Shown here: piece by piece, positions 27,301 through 42,300 of the stretch
How the letters are laid out: each line of letters starts with the position of its first letter
How positions within the stretch are numbered: position 1 is the stretch's first letter
From: Sinotaia quadrata
Lineage: Eukaryota > Mollusca > Gastropoda > Architaenioglossa > Viviparidae
Direction: 5' to 3'
Assembly (NCBI GenBank): GCA_028829895.1
Contig: CM054177.1
Span: 76,872,663 to 76,936,662, forward strand
DNA: 64,000 nt
The notes under the pieces: model-generated
Told to the model about the DNA's origin: nothing
Database searches by the model: none
What the model saw: only the letters and a program-made list of their open reading frames with translations
Program-made: the position numbers and the translations under genes

Positions 27301-30300
27301 TAGTATGCTTTGAGTTAACCCGTTCGCAGTCTTGGTGTCAAGTTATGTCACAACCGGAAGTGCGTGAGCCTTTGACTGTGTTCCATGTCGTGTCACAGGC
27401 TTATGGATATGTGCGTGTTGTTCATTCATTCATTAAACCATTCATTAAAAATAACCAATCAGAAAAATTGAAAGATATGTTTGGCTTCCGCACCCAATCT
27501 GTTATAAATTTTATGATTGGAAACTTATAATCAGTATGCTAATGAGCTTGAATTGGCGGCTTTTTCCATACAACTCACTGTCTTTGTGAAGACGCGCAGA
27601 CATTTTGTGTTGATCTCCATGGCAAGTTTCATTGTTTTCAAACTCACAGTTTGAAGCCACTGCTGGGTCAGAATTTGATTCATTAGATGAATCTGATTTC
27701 TCATCAGAAAATGAAAATGTTCAACCAGCCCCTATTGAAATTTTAGATGCAATTGACCTCGAGGCCAGCATTACGAAAACTGAAAACCGGTCGTGTCAGA
27801 GTGTGGCATGGCTGGCGTCGTCTGCTACATGCATGGAAAAGCCACATGCTTTTGCAGGAAATAGTGAAACACAAATGCCAATTGCAGAAAATACTGGAGA
27901 AGTCGATATTTTGGAAGCATTTTTACCAGTGAATTTTGTGCAAAAAATCGTCGAGTTCACGAATACTTATGCCGCAGATCTACTCTCGACCGTGTGCAAA
28001 TCTTTATACTTCGTCTCTATCAAACAGTGGCATGATACAGAGGTGACTGAAATGTATCAGTTTTTGGGACTTATTTTATTGATGTGTAAAAAAAATTCTT
28101 ATGGAAATAGTTTTTATGTGTACAAAAAAATACTGAACTGGACATATGTGGAACATTTTCTTCACTTCATTTGGATTTATCTTCGTGGATGCGATCTATT
28201 TTTCTAGATCTATTTTCAAATCTCGGGCGCTGTAGCCATTGAGTAAAAGTACTTGGTGGTGTGTGCTTGATTTAAAAACTAATAATAAGGACATAAACTT
28301 GGATTAATATTCTTAAATATTGCCGAAACATCTCCACACAATTTGGATTATTAAATAAATGTGTAATAAAATGAAAATCCTCCAGGAATACGACAACCGA
28401 TGATGAAAATCGCAAGTTCAACAAAAAGGTAAAAAAACTTTTTCTTATTTATATATTTTTGAATTTTCAAAAAATTTTTAAAAAGACATAACATATTTTA
28501 TAAATATGTATGTAATAGTTTACAATTAACGTTTTTAAAATTTCATTTAGTATTAGCTTCACTTTTTATTTTAGAAACAAGTACCCCATACAAATCATTG
28601 CTAGACGGCAAAAGTGCCTGATACGGTGCTGCCGATGCGCGTTTTTTTGCCGGGTTAAAATGGAGTAATCAAAATGAGTATAAATGGGATGGTGGTGGTG
28701 GTGTCACATTTACCTGGTTTTCGCTTTCTCCCTGGTCCAGGTGAGGCAGGGCTATCGACTGTTCTCCGTTTAGAGGTTTGGTTTCCAAACACAACAGCAT
28801 CTTCAGCTTCATCAATCATGAGCATGTTCTGAACAGATATTAGAAATTTTTTTTTAAAATGTCCAATATGAGTTTAAGAAAAATAACATCTGTTTTCCTA
28901 AAAAAAAAAAAAAAAGTACTGAATTTTTATAACCAAGTTGTTTATGCACTTAGCAAACCAATGTGGATTAAAATGCTTGTGATTTTTTCTTTATAAAATT
29001 TAAACAAGAAGTCAATCTAACTAAAAGCTAGTAATGAAAAATACTTTTCAAGCTGAATCTGATAAAGGAATTACTATTCAAAATCATAATTTAAAAATTG
29101 TAGACAAATTACATTTATAAAAAAAAAAAAAAGGCTTTAATACAAGAAAATGTATTAGCACAGAAAGTCTGGATTAAGTAGACAGAGATATAATGAGGTA
29201 ATTATTAACTACTCTACTATGGAGTGCAAATTATATTAAACATGTTGGAATTTGTGAAGTAAAAGTATAAAGAATGTTTCATTAAAACCAGATAGTTAAT
29301 AGTTAAGCATCATGAAATTTTCATTGTTTTGTGCGCTTTAAAAAAATTTTTTGCTTCAAGTCACTGAAAGTTACTAAATAAGCTACACTTGCTGTTAAAA
29401 AATAAATAAGTTTACTTTCAATAAACTGCTCACTACCTAAGTCATATATTATATAAATCATACAAGTCACATAAATGAGTCTGAAACTGAATGTGAATTA
29501 TATCATCATAATTCAGTCTGTGAAATTTCTGTATCACCAGTAACACAATCTTTCTCCTATGCATGATTTCTCTAACCCACCTGTTTATTAACTTTGAATG
29601 GATTTCCAAACATGTGCAAACGAGCTGGTTGGTTGTCAATAGGTCGCAACGGTGGTGGTTGTTTTTTCAGCTGTTCCTGATAGTTGCCCATTTGTTGTAC
29701 AGGTACATTATGTCTTTCCTCTGGGAAACAATACAAGAAAAAAGTGATAATGAGTAATCAAAATCAGCTTAGTACAAAATGAACATTCCACTGGCACCAA
29801 ACATAAACACACACTATAAAGTAATTGTTTCTAAATACCTATCTAATGCCTATATTAACTGAAGTTTACACTATAAAGTAATTATTTCTAAATACCTATC
29901 TAATGCCTATATTAACTGAAGTTCATACAATAAATGCAACAGAACACTTGCAATTTACCTTTCATACAATAAATGCAACAGAACACTTGCAATTTACCTG
30001 AGTACCCTAGAAATATGGATATATATAAGCATAGGCATTTTATATTTTTGGAAGCTTTTCAAAAAGTGTATGTCCTGTTGCAAAATATATTTATATTTTT
30101 TAAAACGAAGTACTACTACCACACCATGAAGTATTTAATCAAAGCAGAATGGGACAAAGTAAAATTCTGGAAATTTAAAGAAGCAACAATTATCTTAAAG
30201 ACAAAATTAGCAAATTTGTATATAAACATCATTAAGGAAGTTTAATATATCTAATGTACAATGTATAAAAATATATTTGTTTTTAATGAATTTATGCATG

Positions 30301-33300
30301 TTTGTATGATAATAGGAAAACAGATAAAAACTGATTGTTTGGTGGTAACAAGAATGCAGTATTCAGAAGATTGTTAAGAAGCTTGGTGGCTGTGTACAAC
30401 AGAAATGCTGCATTCAGAGGGTTGCTAGGGAATTGGTAAATGCGTGTACACCATCTGTACAATAGAAATACAGTATTGTGAGGGTTGCTGGGGGAGCTTG
30501 GTAAATGTGTGTACACCATCTGTACAATAGAAATACAGTATTGTGAGGGTTGCTGGGGGAGCTTGGTAAATGTGTGTACACCATCTGTACAATAGAAATA
30601 CAGTATTGTGAGGGTTGCTGGGGGAGCTTGGTAAATGTGTGTACACCATCTGTACAATAGAAACAGAGTATTGTGAGGGTTGCTGGGGGAGCTTGGTAAA
30701 TGTGTGTACACCATCTGTACAATAGAAATATAGTATTCTGAGGGAAGCTTGGTAAACGTGTGTACATTTGCATAACAAAATTATAGCATCCAGATGATGG
30801 AGGAGCTTGGTGTCTGTGTTATGTTGGTATTACACTATTCAAATGGCTGTTTGCAAGAACTTTAGAGGGATATGCACAAGATGACATAAGCCTTCAGAAT
30901 GATTTTTCACCACCAATCCTTACCGGTTCCCTATCCAGAAATGTTGAGTGTAGTGGCTGTAAATGTAAATGCTTACAGCTCCTTAGAGAAGAAGCACAAA
31001 TAAACAATCATTATTATTATGGTGTGGACAATGAACACACTATTTTTATGTTAAATCTTTCAATATTAAGAGAGAAACTAAATCAAAGGAATATAAACAT
31101 GCATTTTATTATTATATTTAAGTATCGGTGAAGTAAACATTGATCATTTTGTGTAGAAATTAATTTCTATTAAATAGTCAAAATATTACAGACCTTGTTC
31201 AATGAGTGTCTGTGCTGTATGTGATGTCTGAAGTAGATTTTTCCTCATACGTGTCACCTGATCCAGCAGGTTTTTACGAGGGATGTCATATGGATTTCTG
31301 AAAAATATAATTAGGTATTTTCAATGCATTAATAAAAAATTATTAAATTATACCAAACATCTGTAAACAATTAGTGGACTAAATAGGTTGGTAAAGAACT
31401 GCCTTTTCTTTTTATGTAAACAGAATTTCACATCAGATTAATGAGAAAAAAAATCTCTATATGGATAGTTTATTTTAGTATTTTAACATAGGTAAACAAA
31501 AGTTTACAGTTAGGTCAATAAAAGCTTACGGCCTGTATCTATTATCCTTTAGCACAGGGGCCTCTCTTTGCAGTGCTAGAGTGAGATAAACAACTCTGAA
31601 ACTCATAACTCTTTAAATGTTGAAAAAAAATTAATAAAGCTTTCACTAGTTTTTTGATGAGGATAATAAACAGGTTTACAATTTTAATTGTAAAAATTAA
31701 TTTAAAGGTAAAAAAACACCGAATGTTGAAATATGACAAATACTTATGGTTCTGAATGTTATGTGCCCACAACTTTTCCATGTACACTTATTAGATGTAA
31801 ATAAACGTGCAGAATACTTTTTTCTTTCAATGGTTCAGCGATTGCATTCAAATGAGTTTGAATTTTGTGTACAATATAGTGGCATAGCAAACAATATTAA
31901 AAACAACTATCATTACATGTCTGCATATAATAAAAGGACAAATCTGCCAACAAAAGAAATTTTGTTAACTACATTACAAACAATAAATCTGTTGACAATT
32001 GCTGCCAATAAAAGTACTCTTACCTAACAACATTTATAAATTTATTAGGACAAAAAGGTGCCACAGTCTCTATGAAATGGTATAATGACAAAGCACATAA
32101 CACTGAATTAGCCCTGAACGAAATAATATTAATGAACAGATTTTACTGAAGAAATTCTATAATACCATAAAACATGACAAAATGCTTTTATCCTACAAGA
32201 CTCTCACATTTTCAAACCTGAAAACACTAATGCAAGGGTTGCAGGATTTCACACTTTGAAAGTTATTTAATGATTTTCTAGTGTTCAAAAGTATTACATA
32301 TGGAAATATCAGAATATTTTTATCATTCTTTAGTGAAAATAATTTAATTTTAAACTAAGGACACATTTCTTATACCCCCAAATTAAAACAATCATAACTG
32401 TGCTAATTTTCCTACAAAATAAAATTTTTAAAAGTCTGTAAGGGAAGGTAAATAAATTAGGATGTATAAATTAAATGTATATTGCCTTGTATCTCATTAG
32501 AGCAGTCAAAATTCAACAATGAGCAGAAAAGTAATTCCCAAAACTAATCTCACAGTCTAAAGTATAGAGCAGTTTTTACTTACCTATAGTGCTGTGGTCT
32601 GACCCCAGAATCAGGCACAGCAACATGAAAAGTAGAATAGTCTGCCATGAGTTCTTGCTTAAGAATTGACAGGTTTCCATCAAGGCTGGCCAGCAGCTGA
32701 GAAAAATCACGTCGCTGTAAAATGGACATTTTTGTCCTGTGAAACAGAAATTAACACTGAAAATCGAGACAGCATAATACATAATAAAAAGGAATTCTTT
32801 GAACTAGTGAATCTTTGCAAACACAGTAAAATTAGTGTGCAGCAAGGTTTAGGTGCATACTAAAAATTATGTAGATTTTCTAACCATGAAATTTCATCAA
32901 AAAAGAGGACGAAGCCATATTATATTAACTCTTTACTGGGCAGTGCGCCCCAAAACGCCAATACATCGTATCAGGCAAAACGCCCAAACGCGCCCATAGC
33001 AACCAGTGCTCTTTCCTTCCCATATCTACAGGATATCCGGTGTCTACAGGAAGTATGACGTTTGTACAATGATTTCTGCGCCATTTTGAAACGTTTTCTC
33101 CTAGCTTCATTAATTTTTTCATCAAGTTTTCTTTGTTTTTCGTGTCTGGTGTTTCAAATGGATTTCTTAGAATCGTCAATCGATAATGAGGAGTTTACTG
33201 GATTCAATTTATCAGATAATGACGTAAGAAAAGTTTATTTTGAATGGGATGATAGGATTAGAAGTGACATTTGTGTCACTAGCATGCACATGTAGCATCT

Positions 33301-36300
33301 TTCAAATTTTGGAGGAGAGTGCATCAGATTCTGAGGATATTGAAGAGGAGTAGGGGGAAGAGGTATCTGGAGATGCACATGGTTGGATAGTAGTACTTTA
33401 GCACTGAATATATTGGAATTTAGAAATGGGGCCGAATGTGACTGTAACTAATGATAGTACTCAGCTGGCTTTCTTCTACCAGTTTTTCAAAGAAGAAACA
33501 TTTCACAAGATAGCGGAATAAACGAACAAGTATGCACATCCGAAAATCGCGAAAAAAACAAAATGGTGATCCAGGTTGGAAGGAAACTAATGCCACTGAA
33601 ATTAAGGCTTATTTTGGACTTATGATTTTGATAGGAATTCACAACCTGCCGAAAAAAGAGATGTATTGATCGTCTGATGACAGATTAGTGTTCCTGGCAT
33701 CAATAAATTGTGTACATAGTGTTTGTAGCGGACAATATTTTTTTGTGTAAATATATATATTTTCATGCATGGATTCAAATTTAACACCCGAGAGTATACT
33801 TAAATTAAGGATATTAATAAAGCTGCTTTCATTTCATTTCAGTTTGCGTTTTATTTCATTGAAATATATGAACTAATACCTAAAATATGATGTTTTTACT
33901 AACATAACCCTAAATCTCACTGAAATCTTGAAAATTCTTGCATGCACAGAGATAAAAAAAAGAAAATGCCCGCCCAGTAAAGGTCCAAACATAAGGTTGT
34001 AGATGTAAGCCCACTGATGATGGTGTTTCTACAGGTACAAAACCACTTACCGGGAACTAACAGTAATACCCTCATGGAGGGGAACTTTTTGACCCACTGA
34101 TGCATTCAACCGATCCATCTCCACCTTGGCCTGAAATAATATTTTTTGATCAACTTTAAAACTTAAACATGACTTCATTAAAACAGTTAAGACAATACCA
34201 GAAAATGGTCTCAAAAGTATAAACATTGAAGTTTTTAATATTATGATGGATATAGCTGAGTCTTTAAAGATGGTGCCTTCAGGTGATAAACCTATAGAAA
34301 GCCCAAGCAGGACCCTAACTAACTATCTAACTAACCAACTAACGAACTAACGAATAAATGAAATAAAGAAAGAGTTAGATATATAGATAGATATTTTGAA
34401 ACAAATGTTTAGGATGTTTGAAATGTATACATGAATTTCATAAAACACAGCCAAGAGAAAGATCTATGAAGTTATAAAGCAATATAAATTATTATTACCT
34501 ATTTTGGGAGGTAAGCTCTTCACAGACTTTACCCAACATTAAATTATAGATAAATACTTTACTTATCAATGTCTTCTAGGTTCAAATAAATTCATGCACA
34601 TCAAAACTAAACTTTCCCTCACTCTAGAAATGATTATATATATAAGCACTCTTGGGCTATTAAATTTATGCAGAAAACTGCAATTCAAATTTTACTATTA
34701 GATGAGAGATCATTAAAAGAAAAAAAAAATTAATCAATTATGTTTTTTTTAATGAAAAAATTGGGGGGGAGGGGGGGGGGGGCTGCTAAATTTTTTCATA
34801 GTTTTATTCTTGCAAGTGATGAGGCTAAAACTTGATAAAATAAGATTATTACCATGTTTACTTTTAAAAAACAATCAACTCACTTGATTTTTTAATTTCT
34901 TGAGGTAAGTAATAACCGAGTAACTAAGGCAGTTGTCCAGATTGTCTGGCACAAGGTTAGGTACTCCCATGCGAGCCAATGCCCTCCTTAATGGCTAAAC
35001 AATAATAAAAAAAAAAAGTAAATTAAAATTCACTGAAACAGTAAATGCAAGACAAGTACTAACTAAAGAAATTGTTGAAAAAGAAACTGAAAGCCTGCTA
35101 TTTCTTATATATATAAATATTATTAGTTATAAAAAGTAGACTAGAGAATAATCACTCCTGTTCTGGTAGTTCCCTTTGAAATAAATCTTTATTAAAATTA
35201 GTGACAGTCAACAGGATGAAAGAAACAAAAGCTGAATCCCTTTAAAAAAAAAATAGCAACTGCAGAATTACACTGCCCTGGAAAGCTGCACATCAGCAGC
35301 AAAACAATACTGGCAACAGGGGAGACTATGACCAACAGGTAACTCAGTGAGTACAATCAATCTGTCTCTAAGGGTATATGCTATACGGGGAGCCTTTTGA
35401 CAATGTATTCATTGTGTGCATTCCCTACTCGACTACAGGCCTATTATTATGAATGAGCATACACTGATAAGTGAGAATTCCTTTTTATTCAAATTCAAAA
35501 TCAACAACAAAACAGATTTAGAAAATTCAAAATCAGCACACATTTTGTTTCTTCACTAAACAGAACCATAGTGTTATACATTAAATTAATATTATAGCAA
35601 TATGAATGTCCAATGGCTGAAAAGACCCCTAGCTCTCTTATCATGTCTCAAGAATGTTTAGTCAGGATCAAGTCTCGTACTGGAACTAAACTGAAGTTAA
35701 ATGAATCAGTGACAAGATCTCTGAGCAAGGTTAATTTCAAAAAACATTTTCTACATTTTTTAGAGCAGACATAAAATCAACTCAATTTCTAAAACAAAGA
35801 CTATTATTGTTTATTTCTAATAACTCTATTTCAATTTTCTGATAAGAAATGTCCCGTAATTTGTAATCGACTCTATTGTTGAACTGCATTTTTGTAAGTT
35901 ATAGACTGCGTAAAACATACAAATTATTCTAATGTGGTTTTGTGGAAATATCGATGTCAAGAAATCTATTTCATTGTATTTGTCATATGTATATTTGATT
36001 GTTGATTTAATAAATTTATTGTTAAATTTAATGATCTTCCTAAGCATTTTGATAACATGTTGGAGAAGAAAGTGGGTGGATGGAGGCTCGCTAAATATAG
36101 ATTAAAGATGGATTTGTCTTCTCCTAAAAGTTTTCCACCTATGGAACGTTGTGTGACAGTGTCACGGGCCGCCTATGTTGTTGTTGTCTGACTGACTGTC
36201 GCTGGCCTCTCTCTCCTTCTCGGTCAAAGGGGGTGGGGTCAGGTCAGTTACCGTGACTTGCTGGGATCACATCGAACGATCAGATGTTGATGATCATTCT

Positions 36301-39300
36301 CACACTCAGACACCACGAATAATTTTGTGGGGGTTAGGATTAGCTTTATTCTGAGATGTGGGGTAAAATGTGAAAGCCAGCGTGTATGTATGAATGCGGG
36401 ATGAATGTATTTTGAGGGACGGACAGAATGAACGAACAAACAACCGTAGCACCGCACTTGCACCACACAGAGAGAGAGAAAAACCCAACTCTTGATGAAG
36501 AGTTAAAAAAAGAAGAAATTTATTCTAACAACTTGGGGCTAATTCTCTCATACGGTGTTAGTCATTCATTCAAAAAAATACATCCGCTCAGCAACATTCA
36601 TGGGATAGGGGGAAAAAGAAAGAAGGAAAGAAAGAACAATGGATATGATAAATGAAATAAAATTTTAAAATAAAACCTTAAGCAGTGATGAACATTCTCT
36701 ACTATTGCCAATATTACGTGGCACAATATTTTGGGCGTAGCCCGATACAAAAACACACTAGCGGTAATGACCGCAAAAATTTATCTCATCTTTAAAGAAT
36801 AAATGTCTTAAAAATAGTGGGTGAAAAACCCAACGTCAATGAATGTTAATTTTAAACTCCACAAATATTCATCCAATCTCTAATTACTTGTTAAAATCAA
36901 AGTTAAATGTTTATACTCTAACTATCCTACCTAAATGAATGCACCCTGAGAAAAGTTCTTCTACTTACTAATTTCAAAGAAAGAAAACGCACGTCTGCGT
37001 GACGAAAAATAAACGTAGTGGTATTGGCCAATAACTAGGAAATCACGATGATACCGCAGATAATGTACGTAGTACATTCGACGAGTTGAGGTTGTAGAAC
37101 CGTCAGGCCTCGTTGACTGGCACTTTCGCGTTGATAAACGCCGAAAGTATAACTCTTAACTCCTCGCTGAAGAATAGCGGGCGAAGTTATATTGATGAGT
37201 GGTGGGGAATATCTTTCTCCCGACCCAGTCTTGTCCCGTCAGCACTTGGCGCAAAGTCACGGATGGACAACCACTGTCCAGGTTTCGGTCCCAACGTATA
37301 ATACTGGCATCCGACGCAGGTTACCATAAAAGAGTCGGGTGCGACAAAACACACCTCCAACGCTGTATAATACTTGGAAGATATTCTGGTCTTTCTTTCC
37401 CGATTATGACGAGAATAGAAAAGACGGTCCGGACTCGGTGTAGGCGAACCATATACGACCTCACACCTCTCTGTAGTCCAGAACATACACACACACACTG
37501 ATTCAAAATGGTCGGGTGAATCCTTTTATTCTTTCCCTCCCAGAAAAAAAATAACTCATTAGTCACGACTGCTTAGTCTATTGTTCTCGGGTTTTGGTGC
37601 ATTCATTCTAGGGGTGCATTGACTAAGAAAATAGTTCCTAACTAAATTTATACTTAAGGACTAAAATCTGACTAAATACAACTTCTATCTATTGTTAAAA
37701 TAACTATCCAACCTTAACATAAAAAAACATACAAATGATTTTAATTATAAAAGTAAAATTGCAAAGTAAGCACTCACGCTCTCTAACACTCTGACAAAGC
37801 ATGAACATAGTACCACTCGCTCATTAATACATTGAGAAAGTGTACACAAAATAAGCAAAAGCCCTGACAGCAATTGGGAACAAACTTGCTGTCAGCACCA
37901 TTTAATTAACCTTTCACCCTAACCTGCAGATGAACCTGAGAGCGTGTCCCGAACGGGCCACGTATGGACAAGGGGGAGACAATTCACAGGAACAAAAATA
38001 AATTTTCTGACTACCCCCTCCCATCCCCGTGACAGACAGTAAATGTTTGTCTTTAAATGTTAAGGAAGAGAGAGAACATTTACAGCACACACATAACCAC
38101 CAAGTGAGAGAGACGAGTGGTGTCTGCTGGAGGATCATTAATAAAATAAAATTAAGATTCTCATCACTTATAATTAGTTTTGGATAATTAATTAATTAAT
38201 AATAATCATATCTATTAACTAAGTGGTGTTGGCGTCACAGACAGTTAAGGTAAATATAACAAGGGAAAGTTGAAAAGAACGACTAAAGTAATGAACACAA
38301 CAGAGTGACAGTAATAGTAAATGAACAAGAGAGAATTGAAAGGAAAGGCTAAATAAAGAACACCACAAAGTGACAGTAATGGTAAATAATCATTGTAATG
38401 AGAGAGAAGAAAGGAAAGACAGAAAGGTGTGGTTTAAAATTAAAAAGGATAAAAAGAACAGGAAGGCAAGGAACACACACACACACACAAAAATGACTAC
38501 AGAACAAGATGAGAGAGAAGAAAAGAAAGAACAGAAAGGTGTGGTTTAAAATTAAAAAGGATAAAAAGAACAGGAAGGCAAGGAACACACACAAAAAATG
38601 TCTACAGAACAAGAGACTAAACACTCACCCCAGCATAATAACCAGGCATTGATTTGAGATACTTCTCAAACTGCTGTCTCCACGCAGGTGTCGGCTTCAA
38701 CTTGTGAACTTTAAACAGTTCATCTTAAAAGAATTTAAAAAAGTAATCACTAACAAACTAATATCTCTCACATGGGAATCTTCATATTATTGTTAAACGA
38801 AACCTTATTAGTCGACAGTATGACAATCTACTAGTAACTCAGCTACGATCAAAAGAGGAGGGAAACTGTTAGTTTTTAGTTAACCCTTTCAGTCTCATAA
38901 ATATACTGTGCAAAATTTTGGATAACAGTACTGAACAAGCAATCATTTTGTTTTAGTAGACATAAACCATATGAAGTCATATTTTCATCCTTTACAGTGC
39001 ATCAAGGGCAACTAATTTGCATGTCAAGTTAGATAGATAACTAGTGATGTGACCATTCTTTCTTGGGTTACATTTTTATTCTTAATCAGATTAAATATGC
39101 AATTGAATGTACTTTTACAAAAATAACACAGGAATAAAATTCACAATGAAGAATTACTGATGAGATTTCAACTAAAACAACAGCTCCAGTGTGAAAGTAT
39201 AAGTGAAAGAACGTGTGCTTTCATTAATTAAAAACATCAGAGGACTAATGAAATACATTTAAAAAACACATAATGTGTCCTTTCATCAGTTAAAAACATC

Positions 39301-42300
39301 TGAGGACTAATGAAATACATTTTAAAAAACAGAGAATGTGTGCTTTTATAAGTAAAAAAACATCAGAGGACTAATGAAATAGACATTAAAAAATGTAATA
39401 AATACTTCTCACACGAAAAAACATAGATTGATTTCTAGGTAACAGTTTGTAGAAAACTGTCAAATTTCACTGAGTAAACTGTGTCATAAAATTAAGACTA
39501 TGGCAAAAGGTATTGTGACAACACACCCTTTCTACTTTATAACATCATCAGTTTAAGATGTCAGCTGGAATTCAAAATCAACAAAATTCACCAGTTCTAA
39601 AATATTTGGGAGAAAAAAAGGTGCACACCTAACCATCACTGCCTCCATTTCTTTTACCTTCCGTAAAGGTACATTCATTCAATAAATGTACATTACAACT
39701 CAACTCATATAACTTATTTTTTAAATACATTTTAAAAAAAAATAAGCAATCAAACCAAATGATGAATACCACAGTTTCTTTAAAAAAAAAAAAAAAAAAA
39801 ATAGAAGCCAAAATACAAACATACCTAGTAAGGGGAGCAAAACTGGGTAGTTGTATGGCATAACAAACAGGTTGACTGCTGTCAGGGCACTGCTGGCTTT
39901 CAAGTAACCAAATGGATGACACATATCACTATACTTGGCACTGTTTGACACAAAAATCTGAAACAGGAAGATTTTTTTTTAATTGTACCTAAAACTTTGG
40001 TTGTTCAGTTAAAAAAAAAAGTTTCTTTTTTAAATACATACCTAAACAAAGAGCTATCTTACCAAAGTCAAGCTTATGCCTTAGCAAACCATTAACAGCC
40101 TAGGTCAAAATTTCAAAGAATATAAACAAGTCCAGCTTTCATTCAAAATGTGTTTCTCTGCTTTTCAGCTTCTGTATACAACTATCACACGTCTTACAAA
40201 CTTCTCACTCAACAGGACCAAATATTTTTTTCAGTAGCATACATATGACCTTCATTCAAACAAGAACATAATAAAACTGTTTTAACTGATACTGGTCCTG
40301 TCCTGAACATGAACCAAGAAAAATATTTTGTAAATATAAGAGAAGGTTTCAGCTTGTAAGAATTTTTACTATTTTATTTTATATGCCTGTGCATGTGTGT
40401 GGTCATGCGTAAAAAAAATATTTAGTAAATATTAAAGGAAGTTTTGACTTGTAAGAGTTCGACTGTTTTATTTTATATGCATGCTTATGTGTGTTCAAGT
40501 GTATAATTTTATAATAAAAACATATTACTGATGATACATTTCTGTAGTTATTTATTTTATTTAGTTAAACCCAAAAGACTTCATCTTTGTAATGGATTTT
40601 TTTAAATAGCTGAGTGTAGGTTTTACAGACCCTTGTGGAGCAACAAAGTTTGAGTGTTTTGCAAAAGTTAATTTTTCTCTCATTGTGTAGATAATTATCT
40701 TTGCCATTCACGTAAAAGATAATTATTCTCATCAGTATGGTAAAAACAGATGCACACACAAAACCACATCATATGTGTCAATCATAGAGTATAAATCAGT
40801 ACAAGTGCACACTGCAATGGGTGCATAAGCATGAATCATAATCAGTTTCATGTGAATATTTTTATCAGAACAGACAATCATTTTGAGTATCTTTTTTTTT
40901 TTTAAATTTTATTTTTGTTGTAATGTAGTTGAGAGGGTGTTACTGTAGATAGAAACTCTAGCAAATCCACAGCCCTAGGGAGATCTGATTACTTGTCCAA
41001 TTCACACTCTCTCTCCGAAGGAAAGCAGGATGACAGTTTTATATTTGGAAGAAAACTATTTTATCTAAAATAAAACCATTCCTATCATTCTATCACAAAA
41101 ATATTTCTACAAAGATACAGAAGGATATGACTGAAAGTTCAATATTAAACCACAAATATTTAACTCATATATAATTACAATTATTTTAAAAGAATTAAGA
41201 CCAAACATTCAATTATGGTAGTGTCCTCATATTTTACCCATGTGCATCAATAAAAACTAAAAAAAAGACATTTAAAAAAGTATTTAAAAAATTAAAATTA
41301 AACACAATTCACCTGCCAACAAGTATTCGGTTGCCGCCTCTCTAAGATGTACTGTGTAAGAGGTGAAGGTTCCAATTCATATTTGTCAAAAGGCAAGTTC
41401 TCTATAACCATAGGATCACAAGGAGTACAAGAAAACCGTACTACTGGATGAGCTGTTCTTGGTGGCTGCAAGAAACAATTTACCAGTCATTTGAGTATTT
41501 TGCTTTCCTCTCCTTCAAACACAACTGAACATGAAATTAAAACAGATTGGTTGTTAATACACCATTCAAAGCAAAGTCTAAAGGAATTCTTTTGTATGCT
41601 AGTTTTACCAGATGTGCTCTGATGGGACATCACTGCTGAAAATTAAGGCACACAAAAGATTTAGAGACTTTTCATCTAGTGATGAACCAAAGAGAACAAA
41701 ATAAAACTGAAAAAAAAAAAGGCAAATTACTGCAAGCAAATGTGCAACATTTGGTGTGTTTCAAAATCACAGCAGGACCTGGTCAGGAAAATTAAAACCT
41801 ATCCAAAGACAAGGCAAATTGCTGCATGTAAATGTATAGCAAAAGGTTTGTTTATGTTTTGAAAAAACACTAGGACCAGTCAGAAATAAAACCAAGACTT
41901 AACAACAAAGCTCTGGCATTGAACAAGGCAAATTATTGTAGATGTACAGTTTATGGCATGTTTATATTTTGAAAATTCACTAGAAACCAGTAGAAATAAA
42001 ATCTATTCAAAGACTTCAAAGACCGTAACAACAAAGTTCTGGCATTGAACAAGGCAAATTATTGCATGTAGATGTACAGTTTATGGCATGTTTATGTTTT
42101 GAAAAAAACACTAGAAACCAGAAGAATTAAACCTATTCAAAGACCGTAACAACAAAGCTCTGGCATCGAACAACACAAATTATTGTAGATGTACAGTTTA
42201 TGGCATGTTTATATTTTGAAATTTCACTTTTGAAAAAACCAGTTAGAAATAAAACCTATTCAAAGAGTGTAAAAACAAAGCATTGGTGTCAGACAAGGCA

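Noticed and set aside
30292..30778. Three overlapping minus-strand frames of 117-140 codons
   Set aside because: They are translations of the 65-bp minisatellite; the period is not a multiple of three, so all three frames repeat the same peptide in rotation.
34316..34400. ACTA and AGAT repeats considered as a regulatory array
   Set aside because: Simple tetranucleotide repeats with no further structure.
37113..37566. Overlapping frames inside the solo-LTR-like element
   Set aside because: None shows gag, protease, reverse transcriptase or integrase motifs; explained by higher GC and fewer stops.
38349..38624. Phe/Leu-rich 91-codon minus-strand frame
   Set aside because: Produced by the 112-bp duplication and CA repeats next to INTS6 exon 11.
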